Under the pieces are notes generated by a model, which saw only the letters and a program-made list of their open reading frames with translations, was not told the origin of the DNA and did no database searches. A stretch of DNA of 5,615 bases from an uncultured Clostridia bacterium. GTDB lineage: Bacteria; Bacillota; Clostridia; Lachnospirales; Lachnospiraceae. Made by a program: the position numbers and the translations under genes. The DNA is taken from NCBI GenBank assembly GCA_945622055.1, contig CALZBV010000163.1, positions 1 through 5,615 on the forward strand. The letters are read 5' to 3'. Shown here piece by piece: positions 1-5,615 of the stretch (position 1 is its first letter; the number at the start of each line of letters is the position of its first letter).

Positions 1-99
1 AATGCCGGTGGAGCTTCACCGAAGAAGCAAAGCCGGAAAGATACCCTGATACCTGTGCAGGTATCAGAAGGGCAGGACTTTGCCATGAATGTATCATAA
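1..99 (+). CDS. Possible C-terminal end of an unrecognised protein (partial, 5' end outside window)
   Basis: The first reading frame is open from the left edge and ends at TAA 97-99, giving 32 residues that finish in ...SEGQDFAMNVS. The tail is hydrophilic, with no membrane segment or motif that I recognise. Codon choice looks more natural here than in the third frame, which is also open (to TGA 153-155) but uses several rare Arg codons and is Cys-rich. An open run of 32 codons is not significant by chance alone. A perfect 10-bp inverted repeat lies inside it (46-67), so the stretch could instead be structured non-coding sequence. No function is proposed. Confidence 0.4.
   Translation, partial: NAGGASPKKQSRKDTLIPVQVSEGQDFAMNVS
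46..67. repeat. Perfect 22-nt inverted repeat (10-bp arms, 2-nt spacer)
   Basis: The arms are CTGATACCTG at 46-55 and CAGGTATCAG at 58-67, separated by TG. A further short pairing, GCAAAG 27-32 with CTTTGC 78-83, would enclose it as an outer stem. The repeat lies inside the putative coding tail that ends at 99. No T-tract follows, so it is not an intrinsic terminator. It could be an operator-like palindrome, an RNA hairpin or a coincidence of codon use. Confidence 0.55.
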
Positions 100-135
100 C
101 ACGACCCGGTCTGGAATGGCAAGAGCTTATATCGG

Positions 136-163
136 TTGGGAATGTAGAAAAATCAGGTACAAT
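136..163 (+). promoter_or_regulatory. Weak candidate sigma-A promoter upstream of the hairpin block
   Basis: TTGGGA (136-141, 4 of 6 matches to TTGACA) is separated by 16 nt from TACAAT (158-163, 5 of 6 matches to TATAAT). If used, transcription would start near 170, and the hairpin block at 190-308 would lie in the transcript. The match is modest and there is no independent support, so this is a suggestion only. Confidence 0.22.
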
Positions 164-185
164 TATGTGAGAGTTGCACAAAAAT

Positions 186-312
186 CTATGGAAGCACTGA
201 TTAATTCAGTGCTTCCCTAGAAGCCTCCGGCGGATCGCACGAATTTGCAGTAGAAATTGTAGCTTCGCTACGCAAATTCGGCGTGGAAACGCTTTCATCA
301 GCGTTTCCCTAT
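186..312. repeat. Three-hairpin intergenic element (REP-like repeat or structured RNA)
   Basis: There are three consecutive strong stem-loops. Hairpin 1 is a perfect 11-bp stem (190-200 with 206-216, loop TTAAT). Hairpin 2 is about 16 bp (236-253 with 268-283) with two single-A bulges, at 239 and 249, and a 14-nt loop. Hairpin 3 is a perfect 9-bp stem (285-293 with 300-308, loop TTCATC). Hairpins 1 and 3 resemble each other: GGAAGCACT versus GGAAACGCT, each closed by its exact complement and each followed by CCTA. The two differences are compensated on the opposite arm. No U-tract follows any stem, so none is a classical terminator. The arrangement resembles dispersed extragenic palindromic elements of Firmicutes, but copy number cannot be judged from one window. 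A structured non-coding RNA is the alternative. The rest of 100-371 shows nothing I can name. Confidence 0.6.
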
Positions 313-371
313 GTATCCTATTGCGCATCTGGCGGGAGAGATATCGATTTGGCTATTGAAAAAAAACAGTA

Positions 372-400
372 TCGACATTTGGGCGCAAAGGATTTATAAT
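372..400 (+). promoter_or_regulatory. Strong sigma-A promoter for the diguanylate cyclase gene and possibly the whole cluster
   Basis: TCGACA (372-377, 5 of 6 matches to the -35 consensus) is followed after exactly 17 nt by a perfect TATAAT (395-400). Transcription would start near 407, leaving a leader of about 95 nt before the ATG at 503. It is the best promoter match I found in the window. An imperfect direct repeat (TATCGA then TTTGG, at 342-352 and 370-382) overlaps the -35 region and could be a regulator-binding site, but that is only an inference. Confidence 0.7.
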
Positions 401-490
401 AGATTTGTAAATTTGTCAGAATGGCATATGGGCTGGAGGGTATTATCGTAGCTGTCGTTCCTTCAAGCCATGAAAATACAGAGTGCAAGT

Positions 491-496
491 AGAGGA
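491..496 (+). promoter_or_regulatory. Shine-Dalgarno that places the cyclase start at 503
   Basis: AGAGGA ends 6 nt before ATG 503. The in-frame ATG at 470 has no purine-rich site upstream (CCTTCAAGCC precedes it), so the downstream start is preferred and the protein is 599 rather than 610 residues long. Confidence 0.7.
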
Positions 497-502
497 AATA
501 GA

Positions 503-2302
503 ATGATATTTAACAGGGATAACTGGATATCTGCGCTGGAAGTATTTGATCAGAATATTTTTGGTATTCTCAAACTGAACCTGACTACTGATTCATATGA
601 GGTTATTAAGAACAGAAAACAATATGATGATTGTAAAAGCTTGTCTGAAATGTTGAAGTCATTTTCGGAAAGAGGCATAATTCATCCGCAGGATACAAGA
701 GCCTATAATGATCATGTGGATCTGGGGTATCTGAGAAATTATTTTACGAAGGAGGATGCTATCTGGCGTCTGCGCTGCCGCTGTAAAAAGGGTGAGGGCT
801 TTTCCTGGATTATGATGGAGATGCATCCTTCCCGGAATTTTTCTCAGGAGAATATGGAACTGTACATGTTCCTGCAGGATGTGGACAATGAAATATTTGA
901 CAGACATATTCAGCAGGTGATGATGCGACAGAGGATTGTGGAAGAACGTCTGATGATGCAGATGGCCAACGAGGTGCTGGATTCCGGCAACTGGCATGTG
1001 TTCTACAATGAGTCCGGGGAGGTAGAGCAGGTAATATACGATGAGAAGCTCAGTTCCCTCTATGGATATAAAGAACCAAAGGAAATGATTGAAGAAGCCG
1101 GAAACTGGGTATCGTTGATACATCCGGAAGACAGACCGGAAGTCGAATGCAAGATAGAAGAGATTCTGAAAAACAATCGTCAGGCAGAGAAAAGAGAGAT
1201 GTTTAAAAAAGAATTCCGCGCCATGACAAAACAGGAAGGATATCGATGGTTTCTTGCATTGGGAGAAGTACATGCCAGAGAGGATGGAAAACCATACCTG
1301 TTCTTTGGAATTATGATAGATATCACCGCAAAAAGAGAATATGACCAGGCACTGCAGAAAGAAATTGAGGCAAAGGAACGTTTACAGGATGCTCTGCGTC
1401 ATGAAAAGGAAGAGCGGGAGATTATTGATTCTATTGCAAGTATTTATAACTCCATTCATGTGATTGACCTGGAGAATCAGACCTATGATGAAATCCGTGC
1501 CACCGGAATGATACATAATTTCTACGAAGAGCATAAGTCCGGACTCGGGATGCAGGAATTATTTAACAGCATAATGAAGCTGGCAGCCCGTGGGGAATTT
1601 ATGGAAATGGTGCTGGATTTTGTCAATCTTTCCACGTTGCCTTCCAGACTGTACGGACGAAGCAGTATTGCACTGGAGTTCATGGGGGTGATAAGCGGTT
1701 GGCTGCAGGCCAGATTTATTCCGGTAAAATGCAGGAAAGACGGTACGCCTGCCGTTGTACTGTTTACTACGTTAAGTATAGATGAGCAAAAGCGCAGGGA
1801 AGAACATTTAATTCGAATTTCAAATACAGATGAACTGACCAGATTGTATAACCGGAGAGCCTATGAAAATGATGTCACAGCCAGGATGCAGAAAGGAACC
1901 TCGCAGGATTTTGTACTTATTTCCATTGATGTTACAGGTCTGAAAAGAATCAATGACTCCCTGGGGCATGCGGCTGGTGATGAACTCTTACAGGGAACAG
2001 CACAGTGCCTTTTGGTTTCTTTTGGTACAAATGCATTGGTATATCGTACCGGAGGTGATGAATTTATGGTTATGCTGGAGGCTTCCCGGGAGGAATTACA
2101 GGAGAAGCTGCTTGCTTTAGAGACGAGTACAGCCAGGTATAAGGGAAGATACGTGGAGGGGATTGTACTTGCCAGGGGAGTGGTCTGTCAGTATGAATTT
2201 CCGCAGGAGTCTATTTTGGAACTGGAAAAGATTGCGGATCAAAGAATGTACCGCGACAAGAGTATTTACTACGAGACGCATGGAATTGAAAAAAGGCGCT
2301 AA
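503..2302 (+). CDS. PAS-domain sensor diguanylate cyclase (GGDEF protein)
   Basis: A 599-residue protein that should make cyclic di-GMP from two GTP. No signal peptide or membrane helix is visible, so it is probably cytoplasmic. Residues 1-145 look like a degenerate PAS-type region. Residues 163-275 form a recognisable PAS_3-like domain with a HPED segment near 207 and a closing DITAKRE. A charged coiled-coil linker follows (276-310), then another PAS-like segment (310-432). The GGDEF domain spans about 440-590. It starts at TDELTRLYNRR, has a DVTGLKRIND segment that keeps the first metal-binding Asp, has GHAAGDELL, and carries an intact GGDEF signature at 517-521, so catalysis is expected. 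The RxxD product-inhibition site, normally five residues before GGDEF, is absent (GTNA at 508-511). There is no EAL or HD-GYP domain. The sensed ligand is unknown. The gene ends 32 nt before the GH10 start with no terminator between them. Confidence 0.92.
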   Translation: MIFNRDNWISALEVFDQNIFGILKLNLTTDSYEVIKNRKQYDDCKSLSEMLKSFSERGIIHPQDTRAYNDHVDLGYLRNYFTKEDAIWRLRCRCKKGEGFSWIMMEMHPSRNFSQENMELYMFLQDVDNEIFDRHIQQVMMRQRIVEERLMMQMANEVLDSGNWHVFYNESGEVEQVIYDEKLSSLYGYKEPKEMIEEAGNWVSLIHPEDRPEVECKIEEILKNNRQAEKREMFKKEFRAMTKQEGYRWFLALGEVHAREDGKPYLFFGIMIDITAKREYDQALQKEIEAKERLQDALRHEKEEREIIDSIASIYNSIHVIDLENQTYDEIRATGMIHNFYEEHKSGLGMQELFNSIMKLAARGEFMEMVLDFVNLSTLPSRLYGRSSIALEFMGVISGWLQARFIPVKCRKDGTPAVVLFTTLSIDEQKRREEHLIRISNTDELTRLYNRRAYENDVTARMQKGTSQDFVLISIDVTGLKRINDSLGHAAGDELLQGTAQCLLVSFGTNALVYRTGGDEFMVMLEASREELQEKLLALETSTARYKGRYVEGIVLARGVVCQYEFPQESILELEKIADQRMYRDKSIYYETHGIEKRR

Positions 2303-2323
2303 GAAACAGGATGTTTAAAATAA

Positions 2324-2328
2324 AGGAG
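2324..2328 (+). promoter_or_regulatory. Shine-Dalgarno that places the GH10 start at 2335
   Basis: AGGAG at 2324-2328, within AAAGGAG, is 6 nt before ATG 2335. The in-frame ATG at 2311 would overlap this site, has no proper site of its own, and would put eight extra residues in front of an otherwise well-formed lipoprotein signal peptide. The start at 2335 is therefore chosen. Confidence 0.8.
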
Positions 2329-2334
2329 AAAAAG

Positions 2335-3705
2335 ATGAGAAAATGTTTAAAACCCCTTACCGTACTCTGTCTGGCAACCGTCCTTACGGGCTGCGCATCT
2401 GCAGAAGATAACACAGAAGGCAGCAATCAACCAACCCCGGAGGTGACAGCGGAGCTTACCGCTACTCCGGAACCTACCGAAACACCGGAACCGACGGCTA
2501 CACCGAAGCCGACCGAAGCACCTCAAAATATCCCTGTCGTGGATGAGGCATACTGGCAGGGAGTGCTTGATGAGTTTTCCGACAGCAGGTTTGACCTGAC
2601 TGCGGCTTTGATGCAGCCTGCACTGAAGGACTGGTGCAAGGGCTATTTTAAGCTGGGTGTCGGGCTGACCGGCTATTCCAAGGAGAACATGGCGATTAAC
2701 TCCAGGGAATATATGACAGTTGCGCAAAAGCATTTCAACAGTTGCACGTTAACCAATCTGATGAAGCCGGCCTATATGCTGAATCAGGAGGGAAGCCGGA
2801 GGAATGCTGTGGAAGGTGATGGAATGCCGGTTCTTGACTTTTCGGGCGTGGACGAGGTACTGCAGTGGTGCGTGGACACCGGTGTACAGATGCGCGGGCA
2901 TACGCTTGTATGGCATACCCAGACACCGGACTGGTTTTTCCGTGAAGGCTATAAAAATGACGGAGCATATGTGGACCGTGAGACGATGCTTGCACGTCTG
3001 GACAGCTACATCGGGCAGATGATGACTTACTGCCAGACCAATTACCCGGGGGCAGTTTACTGCTGGGATGTGGTAAATGAAGCAGTCGACCCGGACAGAG
3101 GCGACCCGGAGAGCTTTTACCACTGCCGTATGGAAAACGACGGCACGCCAAACCCGTGGTATGTGGTAGTGGGCAATGACTATGTGGAGCAGGCGTTCCG
3201 CATTGCGCGAAAGTATGCAGCCGAGGGGGTGGGGCTGTTTTACAATGATTTCAACACCTATCAGACCTTAAAGTGTGACTATATTTACAAGCTGTGTGAG
3301 CACTTAAAGGAGGAAGGGCTGATTGACGGTATCGGTATGCAGGGCTACTGGACCGGAGTTTCGACTTCTTCGATTGAGAATGCGATTAAAAAGTTTGCAA
3401 AGCTTGGTCTGGAGCTCCAGATTACGGAGCTTTCCATTGATGCGGCAGATTTGTCGGAGGAGGAGCTGAAAAAGCAGTCGACAGCGTACAGCTCTCTGTT
3501 TTATATGTTCAGCTACCTCGACACTAAGGGGGGCGGACCGGCGAATATCACGTCTGTAACGCTGTTTGGCCTGCAGGATGGCTTTGTAATGTACGGTGGC
3601 AGCGACAAGACAACCTCCCGTATTTTTGATAAGGATTTCCAGCCGAAGCCGGCATTTGACCGGATTGTAAAGATTATGACGAATACATACAAGAACAGGG
3701 AATAA
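2335..3705 (+). CDS. GH10 (endo-1,4-beta-xylanase family) surface lipoprotein with divergent active site
   Basis: 456 residues. The N-terminus is a signal peptide with a lipobox, L17-T-G-C20, so the mature protein should be lipid-anchored on the outer membrane face. A Thr/Pro/Glu linker with three TPEPTE-type repeats (44-61) leads to one GH10 barrel (about 75-450). No carbohydrate-binding module is seen. The family hallmark GHTLVWH is at 188-194, the acid/base Glu in WDVVNE is E249, and the nucleophile in ITEL is E365, so a retaining hydrolase is expected. Lys144 and Asn141 of the -1/-2 sugar site are kept. Several other normally conserved residues differ: the usual E-N-E before MK reads T-N-L (140-142), the usual His after Gln336 is Tyr338, and the two late tryptophans are F411 and M419. 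Xylan cleavage is the family default, but altered specificity or weak activity is plausible. The neighbours are rhamnose genes, not xylosidases or sugar transporters. Confidence 0.88.
   Translation: MRKCLKPLTVLCLATVLTGCASAEDNTEGSNQPTPEVTAELTATPEPTETPEPTATPKPTEAPQNIPVVDEAYWQGVLDEFSDSRFDLTAALMQPALKDWCKGYFKLGVGLTGYSKENMAINSREYMTVAQKHFNSCTLTNLMKPAYMLNQEGSRRNAVEGDGMPVLDFSGVDEVLQWCVDTGVQMRGHTLVWHTQTPDWFFREGYKNDGAYVDRETMLARLDSYIGQMMTYCQTNYPGAVYCWDVVNEAVDPDRGDPESFYHCRMENDGTPNPWYVVVGNDYVEQAFRIARKYAAEGVGLFYNDFNTYQTLKCDYIYKLCEHLKEEGLIDGIGMQGYWTGVSTSSIENAIKKFAKLGLELQITELSIDAADLSEEELKKQSTAYSSLFYMFSYLDTKGGGPANITSVTLFGLQDGFVMYGGSDKTTSRIFDKDFQPKPAFDRIVKIMTNTYKNRE
2464..2517 (+). repeat. Three 18-bp tandem repeats coding for the TPEPTE-type linker
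   Basis: Three in-frame units (2464-2481, 2482-2499, 2500-2517) encode TPEPTE, TPEPTA and TPKPTE. They form a flexible, probably extended spacer between the lipid anchor and the GH10 barrel, as is common in Firmicute surface enzymes. The units differ at several bases, so they are diverged rather than freshly duplicated. Imperfect half-units lie just upstream. Confidence 0.8.
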
Positions 3706-3752
3706 TCCGAACACACAATTCCAATTGCAAGCATAGGGAGGAACGATATTTT

Positions 3753-4640
3753 ATGAAGGGTATAATTTTAGCCGGTGGTGCCGGCACAAGACTTTATCCG
3801 CTTACGATGGTAACCAGCAAACAGCTGCTGCCGGTTTATGATAAGCCGATGATATATTATCCGTTGTCTACGCTGATGCTGGCAGGCATTCAGGATATTC
3901 TCATTATTTCAACTCCGACGGATATACCGAGATTTGAAGCACTTTTGGGGGACGGAAGCCAGTTTGGCGTGAAGCTCTCCTATGTGGTTCAGCCGAGCCC
4001 GGACGGACTTGCACAGGCGTTTCTTCTGGGACGCGAATTTATCGGAGAGGACGCGTGTGCTATGGTTTTGGGGGACAATATTTTCTATGGCAACGGCTTT
4101 GGAAAAACACTGCGGCTGGCAAAAGAGGATGCGGAACAAAATGGCCGGGCAACGGTATTTGGCTATTATGTAACGGATCCGGAGCGGTTTGGCGTGGTCG
4201 GTTTCGACGAGCACGGAAAAGCTACCTCTATTGAGGAGAAGCCTGCACAGCCAAAGAGCAATTACGCAGTAACGGGCCTGTATTTTTATCCTGCAGGAGT
4301 TTCTGCACTTGCAGCACAGGTTAAGCCAAGTGCACGCGGAGAGCTGGAGATAACCACTCTGAACGAAATGTATCTCCATGCGGGAAGACTTGATGTGCAG
4401 CTTCTTGGACGTGGATTTGCCTGGCTGGATACCGGAACAATGGACAGTCTGGTAGAGGCTGCCGATTTTGTTCAGATGATTGAAAAACGACAGGGAATTA
4501 CAATTTCTGCCCCGGAAGAGATTGCTTTTATCAACAGGTGGATTGGAAAAGAAAAGCTGCTTGAGTCCGCAGAAAAATATGGAAAATCTCCGTATGGTGC
4601 GCACCTTCGGGCAGTTGCGGAAGGGAAGGTCCATTACTAG
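3753..4640 (+). CDS. rfbA: Glucose-1-phosphate thymidylyltransferase (RmlA)
   Basis: A 295-residue cytoplasmic enzyme that joins dTTP and glucose-1-phosphate into dTDP-glucose, releasing pyrophosphate. This is the first step of dTDP-L-rhamnose synthesis. The nucleotide-binding signature runs LAGGAGTRLYPLT (6-18) and continues with SKQLLPVYDKPM (22-33), which fits the short RmlA/RfbA class rather than GalU. GDN with the metal-binding Asp lies at 107-109, EEKP at 161-164 and the second metal Asp in LDTGT at 226. Length is normal for the family (about 290) and all core motifs are intact. AGGGAGGA (3735-3742) precedes the ATG by 10 nt. The gene follows the GH10 stop by 47 nt and precedes rfbB by 37 nt, with no terminator on either side. 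dTDP-L-rhamnose usually inhibits this enzyme allosterically in the family. Confidence 0.97.
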   Translation: MKGIILAGGAGTRLYPLTMVTSKQLLPVYDKPMIYYPLSTLMLAGIQDILIISTPTDIPRFEALLGDGSQFGVKLSYVVQPSPDGLAQAFLLGREFIGEDACAMVLGDNIFYGNGFGKTLRLAKEDAEQNGRATVFGYYVTDPERFGVVGFDEHGKATSIEEKPAQPKSNYAVTGLYFYPAGVSALAAQVKPSARGELEITTLNEMYLHAGRLDVQLLGRGFAWLDTGTMDSLVEAADFVQMIEKRQGITISAPEEIAFINRWIGKEKLLESAEKYGKSPYGAHLRAVAEGKVHY

Positions 4641-4677
4641 AAGGAATCATACCAGAGGAAAGAAAGAGGAAGGAAGT

Positions 4678-5615
4678 ATGAAAAAGTATTTAATTACCGG
4701 CTGTGCCGGATTTATTGGTTCAAATTTTGTATACTATATGCTGAAGAAGTACAAGGATATTCTTCTCGTTAACCTTGATAAGCTTACCTATGCAGGCAAT
4801 CTTGAAAACCTTAAGGGGGTAGAGGGCGATTCGCGTCACGTTTTCGTGCAGGGGGATATTTGTGATAAGGAGCTGGTAACCGGCCTCTTTAAAAACTATG
4901 ACTTTGACTATGTAATTAACTTTGCGGCAGAGTCTCACGTTGACCGTTCTATTTCAAATCCTGAGGTTTTTGTTCAGACGAATGTTATGGGAACGGTAAA
5001 TCTTTTGCAGAGAGCAAAAGAAGCATGGTATGATGCAGAAAACAAGACCTGGAAAGAAGGAAAAAAGTATCTTCAGGTTAGTACGGATGAGGTTTATGGA
5101 GCGCTTGGTGCAGACGGTTACTTTATGGAGACTACGCCGATTAATCCGCATAGTCCGTATAGTTCTTCCAAGGCTTCGGCGGACCATTTTGTACAGGCGT
5201 TTCATGATACCTACGGCATGCCGGTTAATATTACAAGATGCTCCAACAATTATGGTCCGTACCAGTTCCCGGAGAAACTGATTCCTCTGATGATCAATAA
5301 TGTAAAGCATCATAAGCAGCTTCCGGTTTACGGAGATGGCATGCAGATTCGCGACTGGTTGTATGTGGAGGACCATTGCAAAGCGATTGACATGGTTTGT
5401 AATGCCGGAAAGGTCGGGGAGGTTTACAATGTCGGCGGACACAATGAGCGTCCGAACATTTTTATCGTGAAGACCATCATTGAACAGCTTCATGACAGAC
5501 TTCAGGATGAAGGAATCAGCGAGGAACTGATCCGGCATGTGGAAGACCGTCTTGGTCATGACAGAAGATATGGCATTGATCCGACTAAGATTAAAAATGA
5601 CCTGGGCTGGTATCC
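4678..5615 (+). CDS. rfbB: dTDP-glucose 4,6-dehydratase (RmlB), 3' end outside window
   Basis: 312 codons are visible and open to the right edge. The family is usually about 340-350 residues, so some 30-40 are missing. The enzyme converts dTDP-glucose to dTDP-4-keto-6-deoxyglucose using tightly bound NAD+, the second step of dTDP-L-rhamnose synthesis. It is an extended short-chain dehydrogenase. The Rossmann GxxGxxG is at 8-14 (GCAGFIG), the catalytic segment STDEVYG at 135-141 gives the Asp137-Glu138 pair, and YSSSK at 161-165 supplies Tyr161 and Lys165. RCSNNYGPYQFPEKLIP and GDGMQIRDWLYVEDH are typical of RmlB rather than of GalE. AGAGGA (4665-4670) precedes the ATG by 7 nt. rmlC and rmlD would be expected nearby, probably downstream. 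Confidence 0.97.
   Translation, partial: MKKYLITGCAGFIGSNFVYYMLKKYKDILLVNLDKLTYAGNLENLKGVEGDSRHVFVQGDICDKELVTGLFKNYDFDYVINFAAESHVDRSISNPEVFVQTNVMGTVNLLQRAKEAWYDAENKTWKEGKKYLQVSTDEVYGALGADGYFMETTPINPHSPYSSSKASADHFVQAFHDTYGMPVNITRCSNNYGPYQFPEKLIPLMINNVKHHKQLPVYGDGMQIRDWLYVEDHCKAIDMVCNAGKVGEVYNVGGHNERPNIFIVKTIIEQLHDRLQDEGISEELIRHVEDRLGHDRRYGIDPTKIKNDLGWY

Noticed and set aside
1..90. Cyclic-di-GMP (GEMM-I) or cobalamin riboswitch suggested by GCAAAGCC and nearby stems
   Set aside because: Only the short GCAAAGCC string resembles GEMM-I. The preceding GGCAAACC segment and the closing receptor helix are not present, and no cobalamin-box consensus is seen.
190..216. Intrinsic terminator for the upstream gene
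   Set aside because: The stem is strong, but the following bases are CTAGAAGCC with no run of T, and it belongs to a three-hairpin block.
470..502. Cyclase start at ATG 470
   Set aside because: No ribosome binding site precedes it, while ATG 503 has AGAGGA at 6 nt spacing.
659..1273. Minus-strand open frame of 204 codons
   Set aside because: It lies wholly inside the cyclase gene, and its His/Leu/Phe-rich translation is typical of an antisense shadow with no recognisable motif.
2735..3151. Minus-strand open frames inside the GH10 gene
   Set aside because: They overlap the catalytic coding region, have low-complexity Pro/Ser/Arg-rich translations, and match no family I know.
3716..3727. Small palindrome CAATT-CC-AATTG between GH10 and rfbA
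   Set aside because: 5-bp AT-rich arms are too short to mean anything, and there is no T-tract to make it a terminator.
3909..4634. Minus-strand open frame of 241 codons
   Set aside because: It is fully antisense to rfbA, whose motifs are unmistakable. The reverse translation is Cys/Arg/Ser-rich without domains.
5030..5281. Plus-strand 83-codon frame inside rfbB
   Set aside because: It is out of frame with the clear RmlB protein. Its Arg/Met-rich translation is an artefact of the rfbB codons.
1..5615. CRISPR array, tRNA, rRNA, transposase or phage genes
   Set aside because: No spaced identical repeats, no tRNA or rRNA signatures and no transposase or integrase motifs were seen on either strand.

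Overview
The window reads as chromosomal DNA of a gut or rumen Firmicute, most likely a Lachnospiraceae member (Roseburia, Butyrivibrio, Blautia or a relative). The grounds are moderate GC content, strong AGGAGG-type ribosome binding sites, a Firmicute-style TCGACA-N17-TATAAT promoter, a lipoprotein-anchored family 10 glycoside hydrolase behind a Thr/Pro/Glu linker, and the style of the RmlA, RmlB and PAS-GGDEF proteins. The genus is an inference.

Layout, all on the plus strand. Positions 1-99 may be the last 32 codons of an unrecognised gene. Positions 100-502 hold no convincing gene. That stretch carries a block of three strong hairpins (190-308) that looks like an extragenic palindromic repeat or a structured RNA, and then a good sigma-A promoter (372-400) with a leader of about 95 nt. 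Next comes a 599-residue soluble diguanylate cyclase with PAS-type sensor regions (503-2302), a 456-residue GH10 xylanase-family lipoprotein (2335-3705), rfbA/rmlA (3753-4640), and rfbB/rmlB (4678 to beyond the right edge, 312 codons visible).

The four genes are separated by only 32, 47 and 37 nt. Each of the four has its own Shine-Dalgarno sequence, and no intrinsic terminator is visible between them, so they could be one transcription unit from the 372-400 promoter. RfbA and RfbB catalyse the first two steps of dTDP-L-rhamnose synthesis, which feeds rhamnose into cell-surface polysaccharide. The cyclase would make the second messenger c-di-GMP in response to an unknown signal. The GH10 protein would sit on the outer face of the membrane.

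The most notable points are these. The GH10 enzyme keeps both catalytic glutamates but has replaced several normally near-invariant sugar-binding residues, and it sits beside rhamnose genes rather than xylan-use genes. In the upstream hairpin block, hairpins 1 and 3 are related copies that differ by paired, compensating substitutions. No clearly undescribed system is proven here. The GH10/c-di-GMP/rhamnose grouping is the best candidate for something unusual.
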